Source: Crotophaga sulcirostris (taxonomy: Eukaryota; Chordata; Aves; Cuculiformes; Crotophagidae). Taken from it: DNA of 64,000 nucleotides. Where the stretch lies: positions 186,437-250,436 of the forward strand of contig VYZB01000289.1 in NCBI GenBank assembly GCA_013397455.1, written 5' to 3'. The notes below the pieces were generated by a model. That model had not been told where the DNA came from. It saw only the letters and a list, made by a program, of their open reading frames with translations, and searched no databases. Below are positions 42,301 through 54,450 of the stretch, one piece after another. The stretch's first letter is position 1. Each line of letters opens with the position of its first letter. Position numbers and translations under genes: made by a program.

Positions 42301-44983
42301 AGGAAAGAATGGAAAGATCCTGGGGAAAACATTTCTTAAAGGCTAAGAAACCATAACCTTACCTTAATAATAACTTGTTTTTCTGGCACTGCACATTGGT
42401 GATAGTCTCGGTGACTGGGCAGTTTTTCTACAAACAACCTAAAAAATTAAACATACATGTGTTCACCTCAGTAGCCAGAGGAATATCCACAATAGTGTCT
42501 ACGTTGGCAGAAAAATCGGTTTCACAGAACCATTAAACACTGAATTCCATATGCCTTGGAGCAGGTTTCTACACATTGGTTTAAACTAACATGTAAATTA
42601 TTGCATAGACTTGTATGGGACTCATATGGTAATGAAAGATTTTCTACATCTGTATATATTTTGGTTTTCATTAATAGTGGGCTGAGTTTAAAAAACAAAA
42701 AAGGAGTAACTAGCAGCCAGTATTGAAAAATAGCCCTCAAAATCACTCTCCCCGCTAGCCAGTGCTAATAAACTCTGTTTTTGCTGTCTTTACCTGTCCT
42801 CAGTTGAAATGCTGAATCTTAAATGTGAAGTCCAGACTAACTCACTAACTACCATTAATGAAGTTATTTTTACCAGACCAAGCTGCAGAGCTAACTGCAG
42901 TAATATTAACCTACCCAGACATCTAAATCATCTAAATTACGGCAACGCTCAGCTGCAAAATTTGGAATATACAGCTGCTATCATTCTTTCAGCAATTTGT
43001 GCAATGTCCTCCTCTAGTGTCTTTTGTTGTAGATATATATATATTTAAAATTAAGTGGAATAAGTAAGATTTGGTCTGGGTTTCAGAGTATGAGGAAAAC
43101 AAGGGGAGAAAAAGAGGCTTCCTATTATGAAAATTTTGAAATACGCATATAAAAAACCCCTCTCAGAAGTAACAAAACAAACCAATGAATCCTACAGTAA
43201 AAGTAGCTAGTTAAAAAGTTTAAGTCTGCCACTAATACATATTTCAGCTTGTATTTTGAGAGTCGTAATGAAAGCTGTCTGGTTTGGGTTTTTTTTTGAG
43301 AATAATCATATAATGAACATATATTCTGGATTTTTCTTTACTGCTGTACAAAGAAATAAATTATACTTATATAATACTTATACTTTTTTTTTAGGAAGAA
43401 AAAGTAAAGAGGTAAAGAGTCGTTTTTTCATGTTTGTTAAGTGCTGTGCAGTACTGTCATCCAAAAGATCCACACATACTCATAGGCCTTAACTAATAAA
43501 GTCTCAGAAATCTTATCTAAACATTGCTTTTCAAGTCGTGCACTGTATTTGACAAACATGCTGATAGATACAATATATTCTGTGGGAAAAACTGCTTACA
43601 GTTTAGCCTGGTATAGTAAACTCTGTGCATAAGGTTAGCTCACGCCTGGCAGTTAATAGATGGATAGGACTACAATACTAACAGTTGAGATGAAATTATT
43701 CAAAGCCTGTGGTTAAAGATCTCAAAAGAGCAAAGCTATTCTGCAAGGAAACACTTAAAACTGTTCTCCTAATCTGAAGGGGTGCCCTGTTTTCACTGCA
43801 ACTCTTCATTTCAGTTTACTCAGACTTATTAGCTGTAACAACTACAAATGGTTTCTTACGTTATGAACTTATTATAAAACACAAAAGCATTCTCCAGGTT
43901 TCCCTCCTCCATATACACTGATGCCATTCGTTCCATCTCTACTCCAGATCTAAAGTAACGACGTGGAGTGATATCTTCATTGATTGTGATATTGCTGCCA
44001 AGTTTGCTTAAGGCACGTACTCTCTCTTCTGGGGTCACAGAGATGTCTGTATGGTCAGGAATAGCTACTAGCTTTTTCTGAAAAAGAACAGAGTGATTCG
44101 CAAAGAGAACCAGCTATTATATTTCACTTTCAGTAAGTGATCTCAGTCAAGAAACTCAGGGGAAATCTTCAGCTTTTTTCTCGAAATAGGCTTTTGTTTC
44201 CCCCACTACATGTTTCTCAATAGCAAATAAACTGTGATTGCAATTTACAAATAAAAAGCGATCTTATCCCTCTCCCCAAATCGTCAAACTACAAAAAAAG
44301 TCCCAGAAAAAAAAGTAAGATAAAATAAAGTAAAACCCTGTAGAAATTATCAAAGGCAACACAAAGTGTGTCCTCTTTAGAATCCCCCACATATGAAATT
44401 CTATAAGGTTCTGCCTTAAGTTATTGAAATAATTTTGTGGAGGGCCTGAATACTCAGGCTCCTATTACAAGATGTAGAGTAAGACTGCTGGATATAGTTC
44501 AGTAACAAAGAGCAATAAGTTTCCCTGGTCAGCCAACAGTTCACTTCAAATGTTCACTTCCAGTTTCAAACAAGCCTAAGTTAGAACTAACTCTACTGAA
44601 GAGGTAGCATAGCTATTTATTATAATTGTTACTTTCCTGCTAAGCGGCTAAATAATTGGCTACTCTAAGTTGTTTCATCTTACTTTGATGAAAATTTTTT
44701 ACTCTTTCTCTTCAAAATGTTCACTTCACTTCTTAAAAACCTGATCACCGAAACAAGCTAAAACCCCATAAACCACATATACAGAAATAACAAATCCCAA
44801 CAAAACCAGCAAGCAGAATATGTGAGGAACTGGAAGAATGCAAGAAGAGACCCTTGTAGCTGACAGCTAACCCTGCTAAACAGCCCTCCTGAATTGTTTC
44901 CTATTTGAAAGGGAGGGTGCTCAGCCATCAGAGCTTTCCTTTGTAACACATACCAGAGAGCTGACAGTGAATGGTTGCTCCAT
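33264..44983 (-). CDS. STAMBPL1: STAMBPL1 (AMSH-like protease, K63-specific JAMM deubiquitinase), complete, 10 coding exons
   Basis: Joining minus-strand exons 44983-44954, 44077-43860, 42438-42363, 40996-40901, 39580-39226, 38607-38483, 37632-37495, 36858-36746, 35043-34944 and 33320-33264 gives 1308 bases, 435 residues plus TGA (human protein 436). Every junction is GT-AG and in phase. The N-terminal part is the MIT-type helical domain ([26 protein letters not shown]), followed by a charged coiled region ([18 protein letters not shown]) and a C-terminal MPN+/JAMM domain. The catalytic zinc set is intact: Glu291, His346-x-His348 and Asp359. The second zinc site also appears intact (His361, Cys401, His407, His409). 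The family cleaves Lys63-linked ubiquitin chains on endosomes, next to ESCRT components. The gene is convergent with ACTA2 and shares a GC island with a CDC20-like gene. Residues PCTHVVGKD in the last exon differ somewhat from the mammalian form. Confidence 0.96.
34944..35043 (-). CDS. STAMBPL1: STAMBPL1 coding exon 9
   Basis: Asp384 to residue 417, [20 protein letters not shown] through KDPRLFN. It supplies Cys401, His407 and His409 of the structural zinc site. 100 bases; acceptor TTTCCAG, donor AAT|GTAAGT. Confidence 0.94.
35625..35820 (-). mobile_element. CR1 3'-end fragment in STAMBPL1 intron
   Basis: Read on the minus strand it gives GGCAGCGC...CTGGAGGTGTTTAAGAGGAG, then a GTTGGTGTTGGTGTTAGTG tract, GGTTGGACTCGATGATTTC and a GTAATACTGTGAT tail. 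It belongs to the same CR1 subfamily as the copies at 48635 and 59512. Confidence 0.88.
36098..36253 (-). mobile_element. Diverged CR1 3'-end fragment in STAMBPL1 intron
   Basis: Minus-strand text includes GGGTTGGACTACACAGTCTT, AAGTTCCTTCCAGCTTCAG and a TTTTGTGATTCTG tail, the layout of an older CR1 3' end. Confidence 0.75.
36746..36858 (-). CDS. STAMBPL1: STAMBPL1 coding exon 8, JAMM HxH...D
   Basis: Residues 347-383 and two bases of Asp384, starting [20 protein letters not shown]. It supplies His348 and Asp359 of the catalytic zinc site. It lies in a stretch with only AT-rich neighbours and is short. 113 bases; acceptor TTTTTGTAG, donor GA|GTGAGT. Confidence 0.94.
37495..37632 (-). CDS. 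STAMBPL1: STAMBPL1 coding exon 7
   Basis: Residues 301-346, [20 protein letters not shown] through LLTLGWIH, ending on zinc ligand His346. 138 bases; acceptor TTTGCAG, donor CAT|GTGCGT. Confidence 0.95.
38483..38607 (-). CDS. STAMBPL1: STAMBPL1 coding exon 6, JAMM glutamate
   Basis: Residues 259-300. It contains the MPN core [20 protein letters not shown], with catalytic Glu291. 125 bases; acceptor TGTTAG, donor CTG|GTACAG. Confidence 0.95.
39226..39580 (-). CDS. STAMBPL1: STAMBPL1 coding exon 5, coiled linker
   Basis: Residues 141-258 and one base of 259. It begins [20 protein letters not shown] and ends PAATLSAVQ. It is rich in Lys, Glu and Gln, as expected of a coiled segment. Serine-rich [20 protein letters not shown] is more variable. 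355 bases; donor CAGA|GTAAGA. Confidence 0.95.
40901..40996 (-). CDS. STAMBPL1: STAMBPL1 coding exon 4
   Basis: Codes [20 protein letters not shown] through EYMQNE, residues 109-140; 96 bases. Acceptor CCAAAG, donor GAA|GTAAGT. Confidence 0.94.
42363..42438 (-). CDS. STAMBPL1: STAMBPL1 coding exon 3
   Basis: Codes (T)[15 protein letters not shown] through KQVIIK; 76 bases, ending at codon 108. Donor AAG|GTAAGG. Confidence 0.94.
43860..44077 (-). CDS. STAMBPL1: STAMBPL1 coding exon 2, MIT-domain start
   Basis: Codes [20 protein letters not shown] through [10 protein letters not shown] plus two bases of Thr83; 218 bases. Acceptor TTTTTCAG, donor AAC|GTAAGA. Confidence 0.95.
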
Positions 44984-44995
44984 GTTGTTCTCTGT
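44954..44995 (-). CDS. STAMBPL1: STAMBPL1 first coding exon
   Basis: The acceptor GTTTGCAG precedes 12 bases of 5' UTR, then ATG at 44983 opens [10 protein letters not shown], and the donor is CTG|GTATGT. The peptide aligns with the known AMSH-LP start MDQPFTVNSL, which fixes this start codon. Confidence 0.92.
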
Positions 44996-46838
44996 CTGCA
45001 AACCGAGGAGATTGCTCCTTTCCTCCAAAGTCTCCATCTGACTGCAAAGGGCAGTATCAATCCAGGCTCAATATATGCAGCCAGCTGTCTCGAAGTTTAT
45101 CAGCCCAAGGGAAAGAAGAAAGATAGGCTGATTGTGGTTGTGTGCTGGAAAAATTAAGATGAGTCATTTAGATTAGAAAGACATTCAAATGTCACCTCAG
45201 TTTGCATGCCTGCACCCACTCTTTACTTGGGTATCACAGATATTTTTACAGAAATTTAAAAAAACCCCAGCTTTCAAACATTAAGGGAAAATCTGTGCTT
45301 ACTTGAGCATACGTTTTGACAAACATATTTATTAAGAGTGTGAATCTGGCACCTTTTTTCCTCCTAAGCCTATAATTGAAAATCAAACTTAGCACACAAA
45401 CTCATATCAGTAATATAAAGCAGAGAAAATATTTTAAGCATCATGTGTTGCACCTGCACAGCTTGCTGACTTCAACAGTACTCAAAATACAATGAACTTT
45501 CATGAGTAACTGATAGTAATTGCTCCTTGCACAGCTCTGAACAAGAGAAATATTTAGACATGTTGTGGTCGTCAGTCAAAAACACACAATGAAATCCCAA
45601 AACCAACCAACCAACCCATGAAACAAAAAACCCCAACCAACCTTGAAAGGGAAATTAATTATTTAAATTACACTGGCAATATGAAAATGAAGTTCCTAAT
45701 GTTTTTTTCACTACTGTGCACTCCATCTATACAGATTTGATCCTGATTGTCAGTCATTTTATATATTGCAATAAATATGCTTTATACTTTTGTAAAAGCA
45801 TAAAGTATGGATTCAGCAAAGATATTTTCTCATAATATCAGCCAGAGGACTCTGGGTTAGAGAAAAAATGACCCTAAGGTGTTTTTAGCAGGTTGCATTT
45901 TTCAAATATTGATTTCTGTATTTGACTCTTCCTCATTTTCGCCAGAAAACTAGCAGTATCTATTAGATCAGTCTTCAATTTTAACCAGTAGCGCATGTAT
46001 TACAAGATACATTAAATTCACTTAAGTAATACACTTCCTTGAAAATAATCGGAATTATGCTGTTTTACTTGTAAAAGCTTTTACTGGTACAGTCCTTCCG
46101 CCCTACTAAATCAATCTTACTCTGCTTCTACGTACGACCTCCCAATCTCAATGAGTATATTGTTGCTTGACTTTATACCTTGTTTTGCTTTTCAGGATTT
46201 TTATTCTCACCATCAGGTATGTCACAGGTCTGCTAATTCACTTTCAAGACCTACTTTTTTGAAATTAAGATATTCAAAATATTTGCACGATTTGTGACAA
46301 AAAGATGTAGCATTGCTTATATTCCAAGACATCAACATTAGTTATGGTTGTAGTGCTAATGGAAACAGTTGTCTAAACAATTTAATTTTATATACATGGA
46401 GCTCTGGTGTAAATGACGACCTTGGCAGGAAAGCCTGTTCATTGCCTGTTCACAAACTGCAGAAAGGACCCGTGGGACCACAGTATTGAAATATTCTTGC
46501 TTTAGCTTACACCAAGAAACACATTGCCCTATGGCTAGTTCCACCTGAAACCCTTCTTCAGCTGGACCACTGTACCTGTGGTAGGCTGTGAAAGGAGAGG
46601 ACTAAAAGCTTGGCCAAGTGCAGAGCTCATGTTAGTCTTCTGCCTCTGCCGCTCAGAGTCTAAGTAGAAATAAAATCTTCAGTGAGAGACTTCATATGCT
46701 CTGTGTGGCTCAGAAACAGCAATCAAAAAAAAAAGTGCTGAAACCCAGGTACCTTAAAATCATGTATTCACTCATTTATTCATCATATGTGCTTTTGTTT
46801 TTTTGTTTTTGTTTTTTTATTTCCCCTAGAAGCAACTG

Positions 46839-47078
46839 GGAGGTCTGGCCTCAAGTTGCACCAGGGGAGGTTCAGATTAAACATTAGGAAAAATTTCTTC
46901 ATTGAAAGGGTGGACAGGCATTGGAACAGCTACCCCAGGAGGTGGTTGAGTCCCCATCCCTGGAGGTGTTTAAAAGTCGGGTAGATGAAGTGCTTAAGGA
47001 TCTGGATTAGTAGTGGACAGGTATGGCTGGACTCGATATCAAAGGTCTTTTCCAACCAAGCGATTCCATGATTCTATC
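46839..47078 (+). mobile_element. CR1 3'-end fragment
   Basis: The run GGCCTCAAGTTGCACCAGGG, AAAATTTCTTCATTGAAAGG, GGACTCGATATCAAAGGTC and a CCATGATTCTAT tail is a canonical CR1 3' terminus of about 240 bases on the plus strand. Confidence 0.92.
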
Positions 47079-48634
47079 TACGATAGTTGAGTGGAAGGTT
47101 ATTTTTGGTCTAAATTATGCATCTGCATATGACAAACAGCAAATATTCTAGTCATTCAATTTATATAAAAGAAAAAACAGTAAAGGGTGCAGAAATGTAT
47201 TTCTATTCAATTCCCTATTTCAGTTAGCAGCTTTTGCGCAAGGAAACTGCCTTTCAAGACTTTCTCCCTTACGGACTTTCTACAAAACCTACTGAGGAAA
47301 TGGACTTAAGAGAACACTCTTGAGACAGTTCCTTAATGGGATGTGGGTCATTTGCTTTTTTCAACTATTACCACATCTTGAAGACCTCTCAGTCTAGCTG
47401 GTAGGCAAGTGGAAAAATGTTAGTACAGCAGGTGGGAAACACAAGAGCTCACTAATCACTGTATTGGTTCCGTTTGTTTTTTTTGGCGGCCAGTATTCCC
47501 AAAGAGGTCTTTGTTAAAGAAGCCTATGGTATCCCTCAGTCAAAATCTCTCTGGAACTGGCACAGGGAGACAACATGGAACCCTTTACTTGCAAATATTT
47601 CTCATCACGGTTACCTAGTTCTTACTTCATATTAATTAGTTCATATTAGTGTTACTAATTTTTTAACCGAAGAATTAATAATAATAATTTAAAAAAAAAA
47701 AGGTGTAATATCAGGTATTTTAAAGAGGAGACATCTGGTAACAGCAGAAACTCACACTTCCTCAAAATTGTGCCAGAGCTTTGAAAGGATGAAGAAGCTC
47801 TGCAGAGAGCACAAGTCAAGCCACAGTGCTAGAGCTTAGCAGAAGATTTGCTGCAAATAAAAGAGGAAACTGACTTTTAAAATTTGGTTTCAGGAGCACA
47901 TTAAAACCCAGACACTGTAAACAAAGTAATACTGGGATGAATTTATATCACTTTTACAAAACTGTCAAATAAGAGTCAAATATATTAGCTATTAAGGGTG
48001 GCAGTGTAATAATAATTTTAAAAAAAAAAATCCTAAAAAGGACGTGGACTGCCTTACGACTGTACTACAATATATTATCCTTAACACACAGACCGCACAG
48101 TGACCAGAATTATAAATGATTAAAATGCATAAAGTTAAGCTAGACTAAAACCACCGCCACAGGCATGTCTGCCAGCTCTCTGTGCATAATGTTCCTCACA
48201 GTGCAGCTTCACAATCACCTTCATCTGCTCCAAGACCATGATACTGTCAAAGGGCTCCTCCCAGCCTCACCATACTTCTACCTCCACTCTGTTGACACCA
48301 GTGACTTGCAGCAAGTTGCAGTTCACCCAAATTAAAAATCAAACAGACTTATAAAATTACTTCCTTCCTTCTTAAGTGCAGAATGCAAAGGAGGTGGCAG
48401 AAACATGAAGCCCTTTCCAAGGCAGCGCTGTCCTAGATTGATAAGAGCTGGCTTTGAAAATGCATCCTACAAAGGTGTACGGTGTCTAGCAGGAATTGTG
48501 CAGTCATAACAACTGACTATCCGTCTTGTGGAGATACATTCCTTTTTTGTTTTACAAGAGCAAAGAGAAATTTGAATATTAAACCTCTCTGTGTAACTGA
48601 AACTAATTATATTCACATATATATATATAGGGTG

Positions 48635-48816
48635 ATTGGCCATTGGAATGCGCTGCCCATGGAGGTGGTGGAGTCGCCGACCCTGGAGATGTTTAAGGGG
48701 AGACTGGATGAGGCACTGAGTGCCATGGTTTAGATGATGGGTTGGTGTTAGTGTTGGGTTGTAGGTTGGACTTGATGATCTCAGAGGTCCTTTCCAACCT
48801 TGTGATACTGTGATAT
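48635..48816 (+). mobile_element. CR1 3'-end fragment (TGATACTG-tail subfamily)
   Basis: It reads ATTGGCCATTGGAATGCGCT, a GGTGTTAGTGTTGGG tract, GGACTTGATGATCTCAGAGG and a TGTGATACTGTGATA tail. A TA microsatellite abuts its 5' side. Confidence 0.9.
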
Positions 48817-51800
48817 ACAAAACAGTTATGCTAATACAGTGAACTCCAACCACAGGTGGTAAGTAACAACGCTAGCTTGGTGCTGTCTTAGCCTAATAGT
48901 GTAAAGTGCTCTAAATTCTAAGAGAAATATGCATTTTTCTGCTTTACAACTTCAAACACTCCAACTAACTTAGATGGACTTAGATAACGTTTGATTAAGA
49001 AGAAACGTGTGCACACCTAGCATGCAAATCAAGCCTTTTCTAATGATGAATTTTCTGAGAGTCATTATCAGAATACAGGAATTTAACATTCATTCAACAG
49101 TCAAGAAACTTTCCTTGATTTCAATGGTAACAGTACTCCTCACCAATTCTCACTGCCTCCTCAGAAAGCACCTGTTTTCCTATATGATCCAGCTTATTAT
49201 ACTAGACATTAATCCTTTGCAAAATCCAGCTTTATTAAGTCAAAGGCCCTTAACCACAGAAAATAAAGTGAGAAAATAATTGTTTTAAATGGCATTGAAA
49301 GTAATTCTTTCTGTTCAGGCTACCAAGCACGGTACCAATCAACAGGGAAGTGAAAAGCAGAGAGCATGATTTTGGCTTAAAAGTATATGCAAACAGTAGT
49401 ATATAAAGATAGAATATGTATATTGAGACATACAGAGTACCTCAAGAGCAGGCTAATAAGACAGAGGTGGCACGAGAAGATCTAGAGAATGCATACCCAA
49501 ACTTTCACGGTTTTCAGAGAGGTATAATATCCCAATTCATCACAAATTCTCCAATGCCCTTACAGTAAGCTGCACACTGGCATGTTTCAAACAACAGCCA
49601 GGATGGATGGATGTGGACAAACAAGAACCCCTTTGCCTGTGCTCAGAGCCAGCGATGCATGACCCAGCTAAGATCACAAGCTACGTAACTGTGCACTGTG
49701 ATAGCGAAAGGTGGTGCATGTGGCTGCACAGTAAATCTTATCAGCTCAAGTGCAGCATAAACTCTTTCAGTTACAGAGTTTGTATTTGCAATGCCTTGTG
49801 TGAAGCCAGCTCACAGTCTGGGCAGAAAGAGCTTGTACCAGGCTTCATGAACTCCTGTGACAGGCTCCAAAATGTCTATTTAGCATGCTGTGTCCTTCAC
49901 CAATATAACCTGATTATGTGAGACGACTGTAGCAAAGACAAAGCCGAGCAGGACCACACTCTGCTAAAGGATGCACACAGTAACCGGTGGTACCACAGCA
50001 GCAGTCCAGTTGCTTAAAACTTCTAGAGAAGAGATGTCCAAAACAGGAGCTCAGAATACCAGTGTCTCCCAGCAACTAGCTGACTGCAGAGCAGGACGAC
50101 TGAATTTCAACTCCTTATCATCATCTTGAGACTGCTTTTCCTTCTTCTGTTCTTCAGAGGAGGTTTTGAAATGTCAATTGAGCTTTTTAGCTTTATAAAC
50201 AAGTAACTGCCTAATTTCAGTACTATTAATAATTATTTTCCAGTTTATAACATTACTTTGAAGCACTAGTTCCTCTTTGTAACGTATTTTTAAATTCCAA
50301 GGGAACTAGTCATAACACACTGCCTTCACTACGGTCAGCAATATTTGTCAGTATTTTGACTATTGGTCTTACTAAAAAGCTGCATTAAAGAGATCACTGG
50401 TAAAATTTTCCAAAGCATTTCTCTCATTCAAAGCTGTTTCTCTTAAAAATAACAGGGACTTGGGACATTAGCAATCATTTATTCTTTGCGTATTCTTAAC
50501 AGTGGGTTATTTCAGAAATACTCATCCTTTTGTTAGATATTTTGGAGGAATGTAATGCCCAGATGTGGTTCCCACTGGAATAATTCACTTGAGTTCATAT
50601 CCTTACAGTATATCTAGAAATACTTGCCAGTAAAAGAGCTAAAATGTGGCATAGTTCCACTTTTTATGAACTACTGTAGAGACCACTGTTCTGAATTCAT
50701 CCCATGATAAAAAGCTTGCTTTAAAACAGTAATAAGAAGTTAAAACAGAAATACTGCTTTACTGCACTGAATTGTGATGATTACAGAATACTAGAATAAA
50801 GACGCATCTCCAACCATAAAGGGGTCAGCCCTCACTAAAACAGCCAAATTAGCAAGTGCAAAAGCCACTTTTAATTACCATAATGGAAATAAATTGTCTG
50901 AATGAATTTGCAATAGGGCTTATCCAGTGATTGCCACTTGGAAGTTTAAGGACTGCTTCATGCTAAAAATTCACCCATGGTGAAGATACCTGTAGTTTTG
51001 TACTTTGAAGTGGAAGTTCAAGTGAATTTGGTGAAAAATAGGTTAGAAATGCAGATACCTAACTCATTCAGCCCTTTTTTAAATGCTAGGCCATGTATTG
51101 GCACAACACATAATCATTTATACACACACTTGGGTTTGATATAAAATATGCTAAAAAACATCCTAAATAGCAAACTGCCTTCTGTTGGTTCTCTCCATAA
51201 AGAAACAGCATGTTCATCTGTCAGCATGTTTTGTGAAACAGCCATTCACCATTACAGCAAGTGATTCAGCTAGTATAGTAAGCAGTCTCTTCTGGAAAAA
51301 AACAACAAAGCACTGAATGACACGGCAAGATCATTCTCCCATGCACAGAAAAAAACAATCACTCAAAAAAACCTGAAGGTCCTTTCAATGGAATAAAGCA
51401 CTGTGAGGAGCCACTTGCTGAGAGCTCCACACCTGTCATCTGAGAAGTTGCTCTTCATAGTAGGAGATCCCAAGCTTGGCTCTAGAAAAGCCTGTCACAG
51501 TAACGGTTTATAATTTAAACAGACATTTAGCTCCATGGATCCATTTGAACAGCATTGCCAAGACCTCCTTCCATGCTGCAGTAGCTCCCCAGAGGCAGCT
51601 GCTGAGCTAGACAACCACCACTTCTAGAAGTGGGTCAAGGTTATATCTTCTTTTTCACCTGCTGTGAAGGATGGTTCCCAGCCATCTCCCAGCACACTGC
51701 CTAGAGCTCTCTCTGCAGACTGTGGCAGTGGTATACAGGGAGCAGCAGCTTTGCCTCCTTGGGTACTGAAAGGGAGAAATGACACGCAGAGGAGATCCCC

Positions 51801-53999
51801 TGTGCACAGAACTGTCAAACCCAAGTCTTGCCTGTGTGGTTACAAAGCTCAGCCCTGTATCTTACATCACAAAACTGAGCTTTACTTTCATCTAAAGAAA
51901 ATGTGGGTGACACAAGGGTCTGTTTTCTGACAGTTAAAAAGTTACAACAATTATTTGAAGACTTTTAAAGTTGTTTTGTATATACTTCGATGACGGCAGT
52001 TCGTTAATGTAGCTACTTAAATATCATTGGCTGTTTCCTAGGGACAGTTTTCCTTTCGAAACAGTTACAAACACTACTGCATTAAGAAACTACATCATAA
52101 AATCAGATTGCTACCGGGTCTGCTAAGACTCCGATAAACCACTACAATATGCAGGTAATTTGCAACGCAACACACAGAAGAACCTGACTTTTACTCCCTA
52201 CAGAGAATACAAATATAGAATCTACAGGCTTTTCCCATTGCTTCAGAGCACAGAGGAGACCTCTGACCTTCACATATTTTCTCATTACTTCTTATGCAGG
52301 TTGTTCTGAAGTCAAGAGTTAGTATGTTTGTGCTACAACAACATAATCCTATGCATTTGAGCTGTACACCCAGGTGATGGCTCATTACCAGATGTATTAA
52401 TATGCTCTTTCTGCAAAGATATCATTCTTAAGAGAATGTCCTGAAAAGCAGGCTGGAAATATTGAACATTGAAACATGCATTTGTGAACTGCTGACAGTT
52501 CTTTCTTGCGTCAGAACAAAACACAACCCCTCCCTCTCCCTTTTCTGGTAACATCATTCATTTTCAGCAGAAAAGCATTTCTAACATAATGGACAAAGTA
52601 TCACCAATGTTAAAATGCCCTGGCTTACAAGCAATAGCCTTCCTACGCAGTCACTGAAATATACTTATGCAACACAGAACGGCATCTTTCCAGTGACCCA
52701 CTAAAGGGATGTTCTAGATGTGGTGCAGAAAAACAGTGCCATTTCCTTCCTTTAGGAAATCCACAACAATCCCCCATCAAAACTAGCGTGCCAGGGCACA
52801 GCAGGCCAAAAGAGATAAAAGAAATAGCTGTCACTAAATAATTTGTTCTTTGATGATTCAGATGAAATACCGAAAAAAAAGAGATACCTGTAGTACATAA
52901 CATCACTGATAGAACTAACTTCCACCATGAAGACAAGAAGCTCTGTTGCTAAGGGAAACAAATGAGAGGCTAAAATCAGCACAGAGGTCTGCAACGCTTC
53001 AGAGACTTCCCAAGAAACAAAGGAAGCATGACTCCTTGCAAATCCTCAGGTTTCACAGATTTTTCTGCCTGTGGCCCTGTTTCTCTCAGAGGCCAAGTCC
53101 CACTAGGATGGAAGGGTTAAGAACCTTCCTGTTCTCCTACAAAAGGCAATCTTTTTCCAGCAATAATTGCTAGTTAATTTTATAACAATTTAAGACACTT
53201 GTTAATCAGGTGAGTAACTGGCTGCAACAATCAATTTCTCTATCTGATGACAAATTCCTATTCTGTCTTGCTTCTTCTGGTTCACAAGGCAGGTGACAAA
53301 AAAGGACAATGAAATTTAATTGACATTTCTGACATAGAAACTCACAGTTCATCTGAAGTCTATTAAATTGCCCATGAAAAAAAATGAAGCTTGTCCTGTG
53401 GCCTCAGATCTAGAAAAATTTGGGGCACTAGTTCAATGGATTTTGACTATTTTGTACACTGATGGTAAAGTAAAAGTAAGCAAAGTACAGGTAAAACGCT
53501 GGTAGTGGTACTACCTGCAGGATCGAGTGTGGTCAGCCAGTACAAATAACTGCTAGTTACTCTGGTGTGTCTCTTCAGTACAGTGCTTATATTAAGACAG
53601 TACAATTAGTTGATTTTATAATGAAGTCTTTGACCTCCTGCCCTATCCTACATTATTCAAGATGTCTCATGCTATGAGCAGATGGGGAAAAGACACAGGA
53701 ACGTCTGCCTCTATGAGAAGAATTCAGTGTGCATTAGACTGTTTTTTCTACTTGGGTAGTTACAATATTTAACTTCCCTTTTGTAAATCTGCTAAGATTG
53801 ACAGTGGTAGGCACATTTTTTATAGCAGCACTGACTGCAATACATTCAGTTCTCAGAGCTGCTTCAAAGTCAGCTGAATTATCCAGAATATCAAAGCTAA
53901 GCACAATGATTTGTGACTACTATTTTATACGCTTGCAGGCCAATAGGCTATTCATCCCAATGAAGCTATGCACAGACTACCTTTGAGCCTATTTCCTAA

Positions 54000-54450
54000 T
54001 TAGTTGCTTTTCCCTTCAGGATAACTCCAATGATCTTTGTAGCTTATCCAAGCTCCCTTCTGTATCAATGGAGAAAGCTAGACGTCTCTGAAGGTCTTTT
54101 GACAGCAGTTCAAAGATGCTACAAGAGGAAGATACTTTCTATATTGATTCTGTAGCGAGCGCACAGCCTCCCTAATGCAATTCCATATGTTGGGTGCTGA
54201 AGTGCAAGTCATCTAAAGCTGCCACCAGGAAGGGGTAGGCAACGGGTTGTGTCTGAGCAGGTACCTGACTCACAGCATTACCATGAGGTATCATCATCTG
54301 TGTAAGATTTGAAATGCTATGCACCAACAGAACTAAGTCACTACACAGGGATCGTTCAGGAGCTGTACAAGCAAGACCATTTGTTTTCATGGGGTCACAT
54401 TTCTTTTTATAATGGAAACTGACCAGAAAATGTGTTATCTGGCATAGCAA
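54000..54450 (-). pseudogene. Coding-like trace, unidentified, interrupted by stops
   Basis: On the minus strand a frame from 54450 to 54172 reads protein-like text, including ACTAPERSLCSDLVLLVHSI and SQVPAQTQPVAYPFLVAALD, then meets TAG. The same frame past two stops gives SIFELLSKDLQRRLAFSIDT and SLDKLQRSLELS. Such balanced, helix-like text across stops in otherwise AT-rich intron suggests a degraded retrocopy or a fossil exon. I do not recognise the parent gene. No poly(A) tail or flanking repeats were seen. It could still be chance. Confidence 0.3.

Noticed and set aside
45601..45642. CCAACCAACCAACC repeats considered as a CRISPR-like or telomeric array
   Set aside because: Short imperfect tetranucleotide microsatellite without spacers; the genome is eukaryotic.
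49607..49921. 104-residue plus-strand frame in STAMBPL1 intron 1
   Set aside because: Cysteine-scattered, low-complexity intron translation with no repeat spacing, splice sites or recognised motif.
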